From Melampsora larici-populina 98AG31 (taxonomy: Eukaryota > Basidiomycota > Pucciniomycetes > Pucciniales > Melampsoraceae): a stretch of DNA of 13,848 bases. The stretch is from the NCBI RefSeq assembly GCF_000204055.1, contig NW_006768766.1, positions 3,837,439 through 3,851,286 on the forward strand. Reading direction: 5' to 3'. A program made the position numbers and the translations under genes. The notes under the pieces are model-generated. The model made no database searches. It was not told where the DNA came from and worked only from the letters and a program-made list of their open reading frames with translations. Shown here piece after piece: positions 1 through 8,045 of this stretch; within the stretch, counting starts at the first letter, position 1, and the number at the start of each line of letters is the position of its first letter.

Positions 1-111
1 ACGGCACAGCTCAGAATCCAGAAGCTTCCCTGCTCCTGTGGTTTTTACATCCAATTGTCTCCCGACTGATCTAATCAAGTGCTCCCTCACCTTTGAGTAA
101 GAAGATTTTTC

Positions 112-118
112 TATAAGA
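112..118 (+). promoter_or_regulatory. Possible TATA box of the small secreted protein gene
   Basis: TATAAGA lies about 130 bases before the ATG at 244, a plausible distance for a fungal TATA box and a short leader. The motif is short and could occur by chance in this AT-rich stretch. Bases 1-243 otherwise show no convincing coding frame. Confidence 0.25.
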
Positions 119-243
119 AAACTGGACTCTTCAGCCTGCATTACACTTCATTCCTCTTGTTCAAACCTGAATCATTTTGATTCTTTCCAAGTTGAAAGAC
201 TTCGACAATCGACACTCATCTCTTACCGTATACATAATCAAAA

Positions 244-1086
244 ATGCTCCAAGTCTTTCTTAAGATCTCTATTCTACTCTTTTCCATGTTGATTCATAAA
301 GTCTTAGGCGCTACCAACGCTCCTCCTCCCACTGTTCATTCGTGTAACATCAAGTTTACAATACTCGGAGATAGAGCAGGTATGTGAGATCATTAAAAAC
401 CATCATGCCTTTAGCCCTTCAGCATCATTCGCGCTCACGGCTAATCCAGACCACTTTTACGATCGCTCACCTTGAAAGAATGCACCGGAGGCGGTGTCGT
501 GCATAACTGTGCTTATAAATCTTGCTGGCTTGCTGGTAAGTATCTCAAAAACTAATGTTAATGACCTTGAGTATTTCAAATCATTCAGTCAAGCTGATGA
601 TAAACTGGATTTTTTGATTTATACAAATTCTTTTATCTTAGGTCATCAATACATTTCAATGACGGAATGTAAGCTAGCAAAATCGACTGACAAAAGAACA
701 AGTCATCAACAATGTGCTCAATATGAGTTTGTAAACAATGATCTAACTAAACCTCTCTATTTCAGTCAGTATTTTCAATCTCTTTAATTGATTTATCATT
801 GATGGTATGTATATCGAAAAACTCTCTGATTCCAATAAATGTTTTGTTTCTTTTCGAAAAACTTTGAATCCCCCAAAACAAACCTTCAGAGTGTAGGAAT
901 CCTGGTCTTGTAGATTATATATGCTCAGATAATGCCAATAATATTGGTAAAATCTTGGGTCAGTTTGACTTTGTTTTCATTCAATTTCAGAAACAATCAA
1001 TTAATTGAGACGACTTGGTTTTTTTCCAGGATGTTCCGATTGCTATTTGTGAAGAATGCCTTCAAAAGAACAACTCCAGTCTTTGA
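244..1086 (+). CDS. Putative small secreted cysteine-rich protein, multi-exon (tentative model)
   Basis: The first exon (244-379) begins with ATG. It encodes an N-terminal signal peptide of about 22 residues (a lysine-containing start, then hydrophobic ISILLFSML, ending near VLG), followed by a Pro/Thr-rich stretch and a first cysteine. It ends at a consensus GTATGT donor at 380. Further exon-like pieces follow. About 479-535 has residues with CAYKSC and ends at GTAAGT at 536. The piece from 642 follows a TTTTATCTTAG acceptor and contains a TEC and a QQC. About 892-946 contains CRNPG and a later C. A last piece starts at 1030 after TTTTTCCAG. The frame of the last exon is unsettled: one frame stops at 1052, the other has CEEC and stops at 1086. 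One internal intron (731-765) would be only 35 bases, so the model has an error somewhere. No family recognised. In a rust fungus this profile would suggest a candidate secreted effector, but that is inference. The ATG and signal peptide are much surer than the 3' half. Confidence 0.4.
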
Positions 1087-1360
1087 TCATCTCATATCAT
1101 TCCATAAAGAACAAATAAAGTCCCTTTGAAAGTGGTTTTGTATATTATATACTTATCTATCGAGATGTTTTCTATCTCAAGCTTTTAGAACGAGCTGAGC
1201 TCTCAAATAAATGTAGCTTAAAATGACTCTCACCTCTGTAAACTTACTGGGAAATAATTTGATCTGGATCGAATCAAAAACTCTTTTTGTTTTGCTTCAA
1301 ACTATCACAACCCTGAATGAGAAAAAAAGTTGATTGAAATATGAACTTAAAATGTTTGTG

Positions 1361-1586
1361 ATGGAAGGTTTGGACAAGGCACGCAGTTGGGACCTATGTC
1401 TACGGGGTGGAGTGTGAGCACGCGGAGGATAGCGTAAGTACATAACGACTTAACAGTTATGTACTCGAACCAGATGGAGCTTGAATTTTCCGTGTACAGG
1501 AAAATCTCACGCTTCCAAGTTCTGAATACGCTACTCCTCCGCAAGCTCAAAACTCTAAACTTTGATCATCAATCAAAATTTCAACA
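1361..1586 (+). repeat. Split direct repeat A1 (left end of the Ngaro element)
   Basis: A 226-base repeat matching 8554-8779 with two differences (T/C at 1371/8564 and G/A at 1422/8615 by my reading). It starts exactly at the element boundary and should carry the promoter and the recombinase end site. It contains a GTAAGT splice-donor consensus at 1434-1439, a perfect 10-base inverted repeat at 1437-1446/1456-1465 and a second one at 1485-1491/1499-1505. A short minus-strand ORF runs through it but has no recognisable product. Confidence 0.93.
1422..1542 (+). other. Predicted three-helix fold inside repeat A
   Basis: An outer stem pairs GCGGAGGATAGCG (1422-1434) with CGCTACTCCTCCGC (1529-1542), 13 pairs with one bulged base. 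It encloses two perfect hairpins: AGTACATAAC/GTTATGTACT (1437-1446/1456-1465, 9-base loop) and ATTTTCC/GGAAAAT (1485-1491/1499-1505, 7-base loop). The same fold exists in A2 at +7193 bases. One of the two A1/A2 differences falls at the first base of the outer stem (G in A1, A in A2). A role in RNA packaging, priming or recombinase binding is inference. Confidence 0.5.
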
Positions 1587-1657
1587 ATCAATTTCAGCAA
1601 ATAAGATTTGAGCATAGTTTTCGACGTAGTAGCGGAAAGAACTAGATACAGCATAAG

Positions 1658-2281
1658 ATGGCAAGTAACGGAAACGAAGATCTTTTTCCTGAAGATAACG
1701 ACCCAAGAAGAAAGCTTCGAGCCTTCAGCAGGGCTCCATCAGTCCCGGCACAACATCAGCAACCACAGCCGAAGAAGAAAATAATGGGAAGAAACAGAAT
1801 GAAGCCGAACAACTTCCGAACCCAAAACCGGTGAAGATTGTGGTAAACGGATACGGACAAGCTGGAACTCAAAGACAAAGAGAAGAAAACAGTCAGATGG
1901 AAGAAGATCAAGAGCAAGGTCAAAGACAACAACAAAGGAATGCGAACAACTCACAAGATTCGCAAAACAACAACCTCCCGGCGTCACAAAGCACTCCAGC
2001 CGAAACAAATTCGCAAAACCCAGCGTCGGCTAGAAGCGAACGAGACCCGCCGAATCCTTCCGTTCTACAAACGATTGAGGAAGAACCACGGCGAGAGGAG
2101 CAGGCACCACGAAGTGACAGCACCCTAGAGTATGTAGAGAACGATCATGAGAGAGAAGAATCAAGTGAGGAGGAAGAGAGCTGGGTGCAAATCAAGAGAG
2201 TGAAGAAAGAACCTGGGGATGATCAAGAAAGTAGGAGAAGAGTACTTACAGGTCTTATTTCAAGCCCTTCTTTAGATAAAG
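1658..2281 (+). pseudogene. ORF1 (Gag-like), 5' segment, frameshifted
   Basis: The first good ATG after repeat A1 is at 1658. It opens a frame that runs 58 codons to a TGA at 1832, encoding a charged, Gln/Pro-rich stretch. From 1699 a second frame (+2 relative to the ATG frame) is open and runs to a TAG at 2320. It encodes a hydrophilic, Glu/Gln/Ser-rich region with acidic runs (EESSEEEESW). Both pieces look coding by composition, so a frameshift probably lies between about 1740 and 1831. The segment ends in a GTGAGG donor-like site at 2282, in phase with the ORF1 segment at 3380. There is no recognisable domain. It would be the disordered N-terminus of a structural nucleocapsid protein. The alternative is that the ATG at 1658 belongs to a short upstream ORF. 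Confidence 0.5.
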
Positions 2282-2517
2282 GTGAGGAACCTAGTCCAAA
2301 TTCCTTCCTCCTTCAGTCCTAGTTCCATCACATCCCACTATTCCTTCCCCCTTCCCCATCTGTGTCTCCTTCACCCTCCATCTACGGAGTGATCTACGCT
2401 TTCTTGTCCTTCTGTAACCAGCTAGACATCAGAAGTTGTCCCGAGGAAACGAAACAACCCGTAACCGCGTTGATGACCTGACAAACAATGATGAGAGAAT
2501 CTGATGAAACTCGAGAC

Positions 2518-2625
2518 ACCTTGGTAGAAGCCAGCAATCAGGCTACAATACGTCTAATGGTTCTGAGCACCGTGACAAAAGGTAACACACCTATAAAGGT
2601 GATAACAAATAGTGTGTATGATAAT
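2518..2625 (+). repeat. Direct repeat X, copy 1
   Basis: This 108-base block recurs at 2684-2791 with one difference (T at 2615, C at 2781). It contains the small hairpin CACCT-ATAA-AGGTG. In copy 1 it is followed directly by a 26-base block (2626-2651) that recurs alone at 2869-2894. Confidence 0.85.
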
Positions 2626-2683
2626 ACGCCAATCTTCCTCAGTGAACTGGTAGTATTTATTACATCAATGACAACAAAAACTA

Positions 2684-2791
2684 ACCTTGGTAGAAGCCAG
2701 CAATCAGGCTACAATACGTCTAATGGTTCTGAGCACCGTGACAAAAGGTAACACACCTATAAAGGTGATAACAAATAGTGCGTATGATAAT
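2684..2791 (+). repeat. Direct repeat X, copy 2
   Basis: Second copy of the 108-base block, 166 bases downstream of the first. Here the 26-base companion block does not follow at once but appears 78 bases later (2869-2894), which suggests an insertion or a partial duplication with an extra 77-base filler. Confidence 0.85.
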
Positions 2792-2868
2792 CTAAACAAC
2801 ATGATAGAGTGAGTTATCTGCACTACATTTAACAAAGATGTGATGTAATAAAATGGGAAAGAGCTTAC

Positions 2869-2894
2869 ACGCCAATCTTCCTCAGTGAACTGGT
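2869..2894 (+). repeat. 26-base block repeated from 2626-2651
   Basis: The block starting ACGCCAATCTTCCTCAGTGA is identical at both places. It completes the X-Y ... X ... Y arrangement inside the ORF1 intron. Confidence 0.8.
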
Positions 2895-3037
2895 GAGGAA
2901 GAGAGGCGTGTGCGGAGTGTGTGATCTAATCTAGATGTGATATAGTGATGAGATTTAGTTAGGTTAGAAATCTTGATGAATTAGGTCTGAGTTTGAAGAA
3001 TTAAGTTTTGTATTCAATTATAATTGAGTTTGATTTA

Positions 3038-3099
3038 ATGTAGTTTGAGTTGAAGATAAGATAATTTGATATGATGTAGTTTGAGTTGGAAATAACATA
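3038..3099 (+). repeat. Degenerate 36-base-spaced direct repeat
   Basis: The 26-base stretch 3038-3063 recurs at 3074-3099 with three differences; both begin ATGTAGTTTGAGTTG. The surrounding TTTGA-rich sequence (2995-3120) looks like a decayed simple repeat. Confidence 0.55.
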
Positions 3100-3379
3100 G
3101 TTTGATGTGTTTGAAACTATACTTTGTATTCCAACAAATGAAGCCCAACAAGGCAGTGTCAGAGGCCCCATAACGGCTAGTCAAATATAAATGACAAGTG
3201 AAATATCACTAACCTCACCTCATACCGGTGGGAAGACCCTACGAGAAGCCCCCATAACGGGCTTGGGGTACGGGAAGCTGTCCAGTCCATTCCTTCTTAA
3301 CGAGATTAGCGGAAGCACCAGACAATAAACACGAAGAGGAACTTACATGTTTCCTTCCACCCCGTTTAAATCCATTCAG

Positions 3380-4824
3380 GGAAGCAACATGGGCAACGTG
3401 AACCGACGCCAGGCCCTTCGGGCCCCTCGCAAGCCCAGGCAGCAGCCTTACTCGAAATCCGATTGGCTCTTGACGAGAACAATTTCGAGAAACACGCCGA
3501 ACTGATGACGGCCTACTTGTTACGGTACAATCCAGAAAAAATGCAAGTCCTGGCGGTAGAAAGAAGAAATCAACCCCCTCTCCAGCCACGGGCTAACGAA
3601 CAAACCGGAACGAGCAAACATAATGCGACCGAGCAACCGAGACCAGAGGCTAGAGTCGGAAACGTGATTGCGGATGTAAATCCAAAAAGACCGAATCCAG
3701 CGAAAACGGCGGCAAAGAACATCCCACAAGGTCGGCCAATGTCTGATGATGACGAAAGCGAGATCGAGCCAAGACGCACCGGAGGCGATTTCGTGGAGAA
3801 CGGAATTGAATTTGCGGATGGAAAGGTACCGAGCCACCACATGACGCAGCTAACAGTTTTCTGGGACAATTGAATTCGAAAAATCAAAGGCTATGTCCCT
3901 GTCTCCATGTTCAATAAAGCATGGTTAGAAGCCAACCACAACATCGAAGGAAGGAAAGCGTCGAAGAAGAAAAGCAAAAACGACGACGAAGACTCTGATG
4001 ACAAGAAGTATGAAGGTTTAACTTACCCGGTGGAGCTGAGATTGACGTACGGAGACTGGGTGACTTGCTTCAACTTGTTCCTGGATTACTTGAAGGATTG
4101 GTTTCACTTCAAGAAATTAGTTCTGAAATTCGAAGGCCATAAGAGGAATGTCGAGAAGGTCAAAGCTGAAAATGATGACAACTGGATGGTAGCACTACGT
4201 TACGATATCATGATACGACGTCAATTTTGGACGACGAGAGTAGAAGGCGGGAAGGTCTCAGACCCGTCAGTGAGACAAAAGAAAATAGAGGAACAGGCTA
4301 GACGTACAGTTGATAAGTTTAGGGAATGGGACTGTCACGACAATCCTTACGCCAAAGGAGGGAAACGACAAGATCAGGACCCTCAATTATCAAAAATTGT
4401 GACAAAAGAGAAGAATGAAGCATACGAGAAATCAGAGAAGAAAGAAGAGTCAGCTAAATCAGAAAAAGACGATAACTCCGGTTCGAGAAACGCAAGTAGA
4501 GGAGGTTTCCAAGGAAGAAGAGGTAGAGGCCGAGGAAGAGGCCAAGGAAGAAACAACTTTCATCACCGTGATTACGATCGATACGACAAAGACGACGACC
4601 GTGAATCGAGCTACCGCCACAGAGGTGGAGGTGACCAATGGTCCCCAGGGCGGGACAGTAGGTCCAAGTCGCCGACAAGACGAACACGCTCCCCGCGAAG
4701 ATATGACCGTGATGACCGAAGAGACCGGTATGACCAAGAGGAGAAGAGAGATGACTACAGATATTCAGGTAGATCAAATCATAATCATAAGTCTAACGCG
4801 AAAGACGGTTCGAAGAAGAAGTGA
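3380..4824 (+). pseudogene. ORF1 (Gag-like nucleocapsid protein), main segment, interrupted by TGA
   Basis: One frame is coding from about 3370 to TGA at 4822, except for an in-frame TGA at 3871-3873 that cuts it in two. The coding character is continuous across the stop (motifs KGYVPVSMF follow directly), so it looks like a nonsense mutation, possibly CGA to TGA. The downstream part has features that resemble Gag-like proteins of fungal Ngaro elements: LTYGDWVTCFNLFLDY and DNWMVALRYDIMIRRQFW. The C-terminus is a long basic RNA-binding tail, first RGG-like (GRRGRGRGRGQGR, about 4520-4560) and then SR/RD-rich to the end. Expected role: binds and packages the element RNA. No ATG opens this segment, which supports splicing from 2281. 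The family call is from recollection of such proteins and is moderate. Confidence 0.7.
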
Positions 4825-5040
4825 GTCTTATCAGATAGAGACAAGAACCGGTGGATTTGCAATAGAAGCCTTAAGGCAACAAGTAGTGCAGACGCTGCGG
4901 CACCCACGCCCATGTGCCCTCACTACACGTCGTACATGCACCACACCCCTGTCCCACGTCCCCTTGACCGCCCCCTTGACCCAAATGTAAGAGTGAGTAA
5001 CTTACGGGAACAATTACCTTACCTACCCTTTGCCTAGCAG
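4821..5040 (+). other. Possible 220-base intron joining Gag to RT in frame
   Basis: A consensus donor GTGAGT (4821-4826) overlaps the ORF1 stop codon TGA (4822-4824). A pyrimidine-rich tract ending TTTGCCTAGCAG gives a tandem acceptor, with AG at 5036-5037 and at 5039-5040. Splicing from phase 2 at 4820 to either acceptor continues in the RT frame. The unspliced message would end Gag at 4824. Against it: a CxxC-containing zinc-knuckle-like string occurs inside the segment in another frame (4887-4916), so this may instead be decayed Gag coding sequence. Confidence 0.4.
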
Positions 5041-6982
5041 AAGCCCATCCCTATACGACAGCTCGTATTCTGAAAGATTGACGTCCAAAGACGAAGAGTT
5101 CTCAGACAAAAACAGCGACTACTGTAGTCTGAGATGGTCCGATGAGAGCTCGTCGGAAGGATCAGTGAATGATAGCGGGAGTGAGGCAGAGAGAAAAGAA
5201 ACAGCTGAAGAAGAAGAAAGACTAAAAAGCTTACATGTTAGAAAGATCCATCGCCCAGAAGACGGTAGACCGTGGCCTTGCAGAGTACGTTGCGAGATGG
5301 ATGTAAGAGAGTGGCAAAGACGGCTAGAGTCAACAAACCTCTTAGAGAAGTACGAGGACGTCATCGACGGGTTCAAGTACGGTTTTCCCCAAGGGATACC
5401 AGAACACAGGATTGGGAAGCTACCATGGTATACCCCGGATAATCACAAGTCAGCAACAGAAGTTCAAGAGAAGATAAAGAGAACGTTAGAAAAAGAAAAA
5501 AGAGAAGGTAGAATTTACGGACCTTTCTCACACTCGCAAGTAAAAGAATGGTTCCTGTTTTTCAGGTCGAGTCCGATGGGAAGTACGATAAATGGTGATG
5601 GGACGTTTAGAGTGATCCACGACCTATCGTACCCAAGAAGAAAGAAAGGCACACCATCAGTAAATTCCTTTGTGAAAAAGAAACACTTCAAGACAACGTG
5701 GGACGACTTTGAGAGGGTAGTGAACTTCTTCAAAGACAACCCGGGTGTATGGCTCCTCGCCATTTTCGATTGGGAGAAGGCTTACCGTCAAATCCCAACA
5801 GACCCGGATCAGTGGCCGTACTTGATACTGAAGGATTTCAATAGGGGGTTATGGATCGACACCAGAGTGGCATTTGGAGGCGTGGCTGGATGCGGGATCT
5901 TCGGGAGACCTGCCGACGCGTGGAAAGAGTTGATCCAAGCCCAACTGGGGATACCAAAGGTGTTCCGATGGGTGGATGACAACATGCTGTTGAAAAGACC
6001 TGATTCGAACGTGACGATGAAAGATGTAGTCAAAATTAGTAACAGGCTCGGGGTAAAGACGAATGAAACAAAATACCACGAGTTTGGGTACAAGCAAAAG
6101 TATGTGGGATTCATCTGGAATGGCAAGTCACACACAGTCAGATTACCTCAAATTAAGTTAGACCAACGAGTGGATGAGGTGAAGCAAGTACTTACGACGA
6201 AAGATAAGATATCTTACAAAGCGTTCAAAGGCCTGGTAGGAAGGCTGTGCCATACGATCCTGATTCTTCCACATATGAAAGCTTATATGAGATCAATGCA
6301 CTATTATAAGAAGGTATGGGGGAACCAATGGATTAAACGAGACCTTTCAGACGATGTCAGAGAAGACTTGAAACACTGGGACTATACCTTGAACAATTTT
6401 GAAAACCTGCGAATTTTACCTGAGAAAGAACTGGTAGAAGTCAAGTGGTATGGAGATGCCTCTACGTCATTTGGTTTGGGCGTAAAGGTTGGATCATCCT
6501 GGGCCATGTTTAGGCTACGGACGGGATGGCAAACCAAGTACCTGAAACATGATGAACAGCAAAGGAAAATTGCCTGGGCTGAAACCGTCATAATAAGACT
6601 GGGACTCCTGATGTTGCGAAAAAAGTATGAAACAGGTGGGAAGAGGTTTATCGTCCATACGGACAATACGACCACCGAAGGAGTAGTCAGGAACCGGAAA
6701 TCGAAGGACAAAACAGTGAATGACAAGTGGAAGATCATTCAACACTTACTTACAGATTATCAGTGCGACATAAAAGAGGAAAGAGTGACATCGGAAGCGA
6801 ATCCTGCAGACGCACTGTCGAGAGGGGATAACTCCGAAGAGAATCTTGACGAGCAAATCCGGGTTCCGATCCCCAACGACTTGAGAGGCCTCATTATACA
6901 AGAATTCAACCGGCATGAACCCGTCAATTTCAAAAACCAAACATCCGAAACCCAAAAATCCTCCGAATCTAGACGAACTTAA
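5030..6982 (+). CDS. Reverse transcriptase / RNase H of the Ngaro-like element
   Basis: The frame is open from 4997 to TAA at 6980-6982, with no ATG before 5297, so it is probably made as an extension of Gag by splicing or +1 frameshifting. Residues are counted from 5030. About 1-70 are acidic linker. RT motifs: FRVIHDLSYP (193-202), motif A IFDWEKAYRQIP with Asp247, the FGG...GRP region (282-294), and motif C RWVDD with Asp316-Asp317. A W replaces the usual Y/F before the VDD. RNase H acidic residues are Asp476 (YGDAST), Glu518 (WAETV), Asp545 (HTDN) and Asp594 (NPADALSRG). The product copies element RNA into DNA and degrades the RNA template. The motif style matches DIRS-order RTs, with no protease or DDE integrase. 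The last 68 bases overlap the recombinase ORF in another frame. The reading frame is intact. Confidence 0.93.
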   Translation: MPSRSPSLYDSSYSERLTSKDEEFSDKNSDYCSLRWSDESSSEGSVNDSGSEAERKETAEEEERLKSLHVRKIHRPEDGRPWPCRVRCEMDVREWQRRLESTNLLEKYEDVIDGFKYGFPQGIPEHRIGKLPWYTPDNHKSATEVQEKIKRTLEKEKREGRIYGPFSHSQVKEWFLFFRSSPMGSTINGDGTFRVIHDLSYPRRKKGTPSVNSFVKKKHFKTTWDDFERVVNFFKDNPGVWLLAIFDWEKAYRQIPTDPDQWPYLILKDFNRGLWIDTRVAFGGVAGCGIFGRPADAWKELIQAQLGIPKVFRWVDDNMLLKRPDSNVTMKDVVKISNRLGVKTNETKYHEFGYKQKYVGFIWNGKSHTVRLPQIKLDQRVDEVKQVLTTKDKISYKAFKGLVGRLCHTILILPHMKAYMRSMHYYKKVWGNQWIKRDLSDDVREDLKHWDYTLNNFENLRILPEKELVEVKWYGDASTSFGLGVKVGSSWAMFRLRTGWQTKYLKHDEQQRKIAWAETVIIRLGLLMLRKKYETGGKRFIVHTDNTTTEGVVRNRKSKDKTVNDKWKIIQHLLTDYQCDIKEERVTSEANPADALSRGDNSEENLDEQIRVPIPNDLRGLIIQEFNRHEPVNFKNQTSETQKSSESRRT

Positions 6983-8045
6983 GACAGGACCAGATGGTGT
7001 GAGGAAAGTGTCAGAGGATCAGTTGGTAGAACATATTACAGGAGGAAGTTGGGTAGAGGAAACGATGAAGCTATACAATTCAGGTATCAAGAAATACGTA
7101 AAATTCAATGAACAAAAAGGAAGACAGCGAAGTCAATGCTTACCGGCGTCGAAAGAGCAAATCTACGAGTTTATACTATGGGCGAGCGAAAGGAAAAACC
7201 CAGAGGAAACGTCGAACGAAGCAGTGAAAGCTGATACTGTACGGAAGTACCTAGTGGGAATAAGGACGTGGCACAAATTACATCAGTGTCAGTTTCCGGA
7301 CGTGGACGAAGACTTCACAAGGCTAATCTTAAGAGCATCCAAGAGGTATGAGAAGGAGAAGAAACAAATGAAGTCAGCACGGCCAAGTACAATCGAGACA
7401 AAGAAAAGTGGGGAAAAAGAACCAGTCTTGATATCTCACCTAAACCAAGTAGTCAGTGAATTAGAAAACAAAGGAAATAAAGCAACAGCAGTGGTAGCAG
7501 TAGCATTGACAGCGTTCTGGGGCCTAGCAAGATTAGGAGAGCTAGTGTCGGACAAACCAGAGAAGAGGATCCCAAATTTAAATGATCTAGCATTGATAAA
7601 GGAGACGGGTAACTTAGAGTTAGCGATTCATGAGGCAAAAACAGCAAAACCGAATGAGACTCAGTACCTGATTTTACGGAGACAACCAACTTCACTAGAT
7701 CCAGTACGCGCCTTAGAACGAACGGTAAAACTGAACAGAGTGAAAAAGACCAACCCGTTATTCTCGTATATGAGAGACGGAGAACGATGGCTACTTTCAA
7801 AATCCGAGGTGATGAAATGCTTCAGTGAGATCTGGAAGAAAAGCGGGTCCGATGGTCCAACAGGGCATTCGTTCCGCGTAGGAGGAGCGTCAATCTTGCA
7901 TTTCCATGGTTCCTCAATCGAAGCAATAAAGAAGCAAGGCCGTTGGGTCGGGTCCTCATACAAGAGGTACATCAAAGAGTACTCAGAAAAAGAAAAAGCT
8001 GACACGGTGAATACACTAGAAAAGTTGAAAGGCGTAATGAAATAG
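6915..8045 (+). CDS. Tyrosine recombinase (integrase) of the Ngaro-like element
   Basis: A 376-residue ORF from ATG 6915 to TAG 8045. Residues about 40-150 match the size and helical character of a core-binding SAM-like domain. The catalytic domain follows, with Arg206 (FWGLARLGEL), a candidate Lys242 (HEAKTAKP), the His318-x-x-Arg321 box (GHSFRVGGAS), Trp344 (GRW) and the nucleophile Tyr352 (YKRYI). All five expected active-site positions are present. It should insert the circular cDNA through a 3'-phosphotyrosine intermediate, which agrees with the absence of a target-site duplication. It overlaps the RT/RNase H ORF by 68 bases, so it may be reached by reinitiation or from a separate or spliced message. 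The order RT, RNase H, recombinase is typical for Ngaro. No methyltransferase domain precedes it. Confidence 0.93.
   Translation: MNPSISKTKHPKPKNPPNLDELKTGPDGVRKVSEDQLVEHITGGSWVEETMKLYNSGIKKYVKFNEQKGRQRSQCLPASKEQIYEFILWASERKNPEETSNEAVKADTVRKYLVGIRTWHKLHQCQFPDVDEDFTRLILRASKRYEKEKKQMKSARPSTIETKKSGEKEPVLISHLNQVVSELENKGNKATAVVAVALTAFWGLARLGELVSDKPEKRIPNLNDLALIKETGNLELAIHEAKTAKPNETQYLILRRQPTSLDPVRALERTVKLNRVKKTNPLFSYMRDGERWLLSKSEVMKCFSEIWKKSGSDGPTGHSFRVGGASILHFHGSSIEAIKKQGRWVGSSYKRYIKEYSEKEKADTVNTLEKLKGVMK

Larger units (their letters stand above)
2282..3379 (+). other. Probable intron or inserted non-coding segment inside ORF1
   Basis: No long coding frame occurs between the two ORF1 halves. A GTGAGG donor at 2282 and a TCCATTCAG acceptor ending at 3379 would join the halves in the same frame (phase 1). 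At 1,098 bases this is far longer than the 60-100 base introns nearby, and the segment is full of internal duplications (2518-2625/2684-2791, 2626-2651/2869-2894, 3038-3063/3074-3099), so sequence was probably inserted or amplified here. Near the end, two related CCCATAACGG motifs sit at about 3166 and 3250. The alternative is a broken ORF1 with a non-coding insertion that is not spliced. Confidence 0.45.

Noticed and set aside
1347..1550. Minus-strand ORF of 67 codons, repeated as 8432-8743
   Set aside because: It lies in repeat A and simply recurs with it. The frame diverges at the repeat edge and has no motif.
2488..2751. 87-codon ORF in the ORF1 intron
   Set aside because: It is made mostly of the duplicated 108-base block, with no recognisable product.
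3239..3887. Minus-strand ORFs opposite Gag (3239-3589, 3520-3840, 3570-3887)
   Set aside because: They mirror the coding strand, overlap each other in different frames and show no domains.
4415..4990. 191-codon plus-strand ORF overlapping Gag
   Set aside because: It is a shadow of the basic Gag tail in another frame: strongly repetitive Glu/Thr composition and no start context.
5030..5032. TTG as start codon of the RT ORF
   Set aside because: Non-ATG starts are unlikely in a fungus. The frame is open further upstream, so translation probably enters from Gag.
4987..5040. 54-base intron GTAAGA...TAGCAG joining Gag readthrough to RT
   Set aside because: The size is typical, but the phase does not connect to the RT frame.
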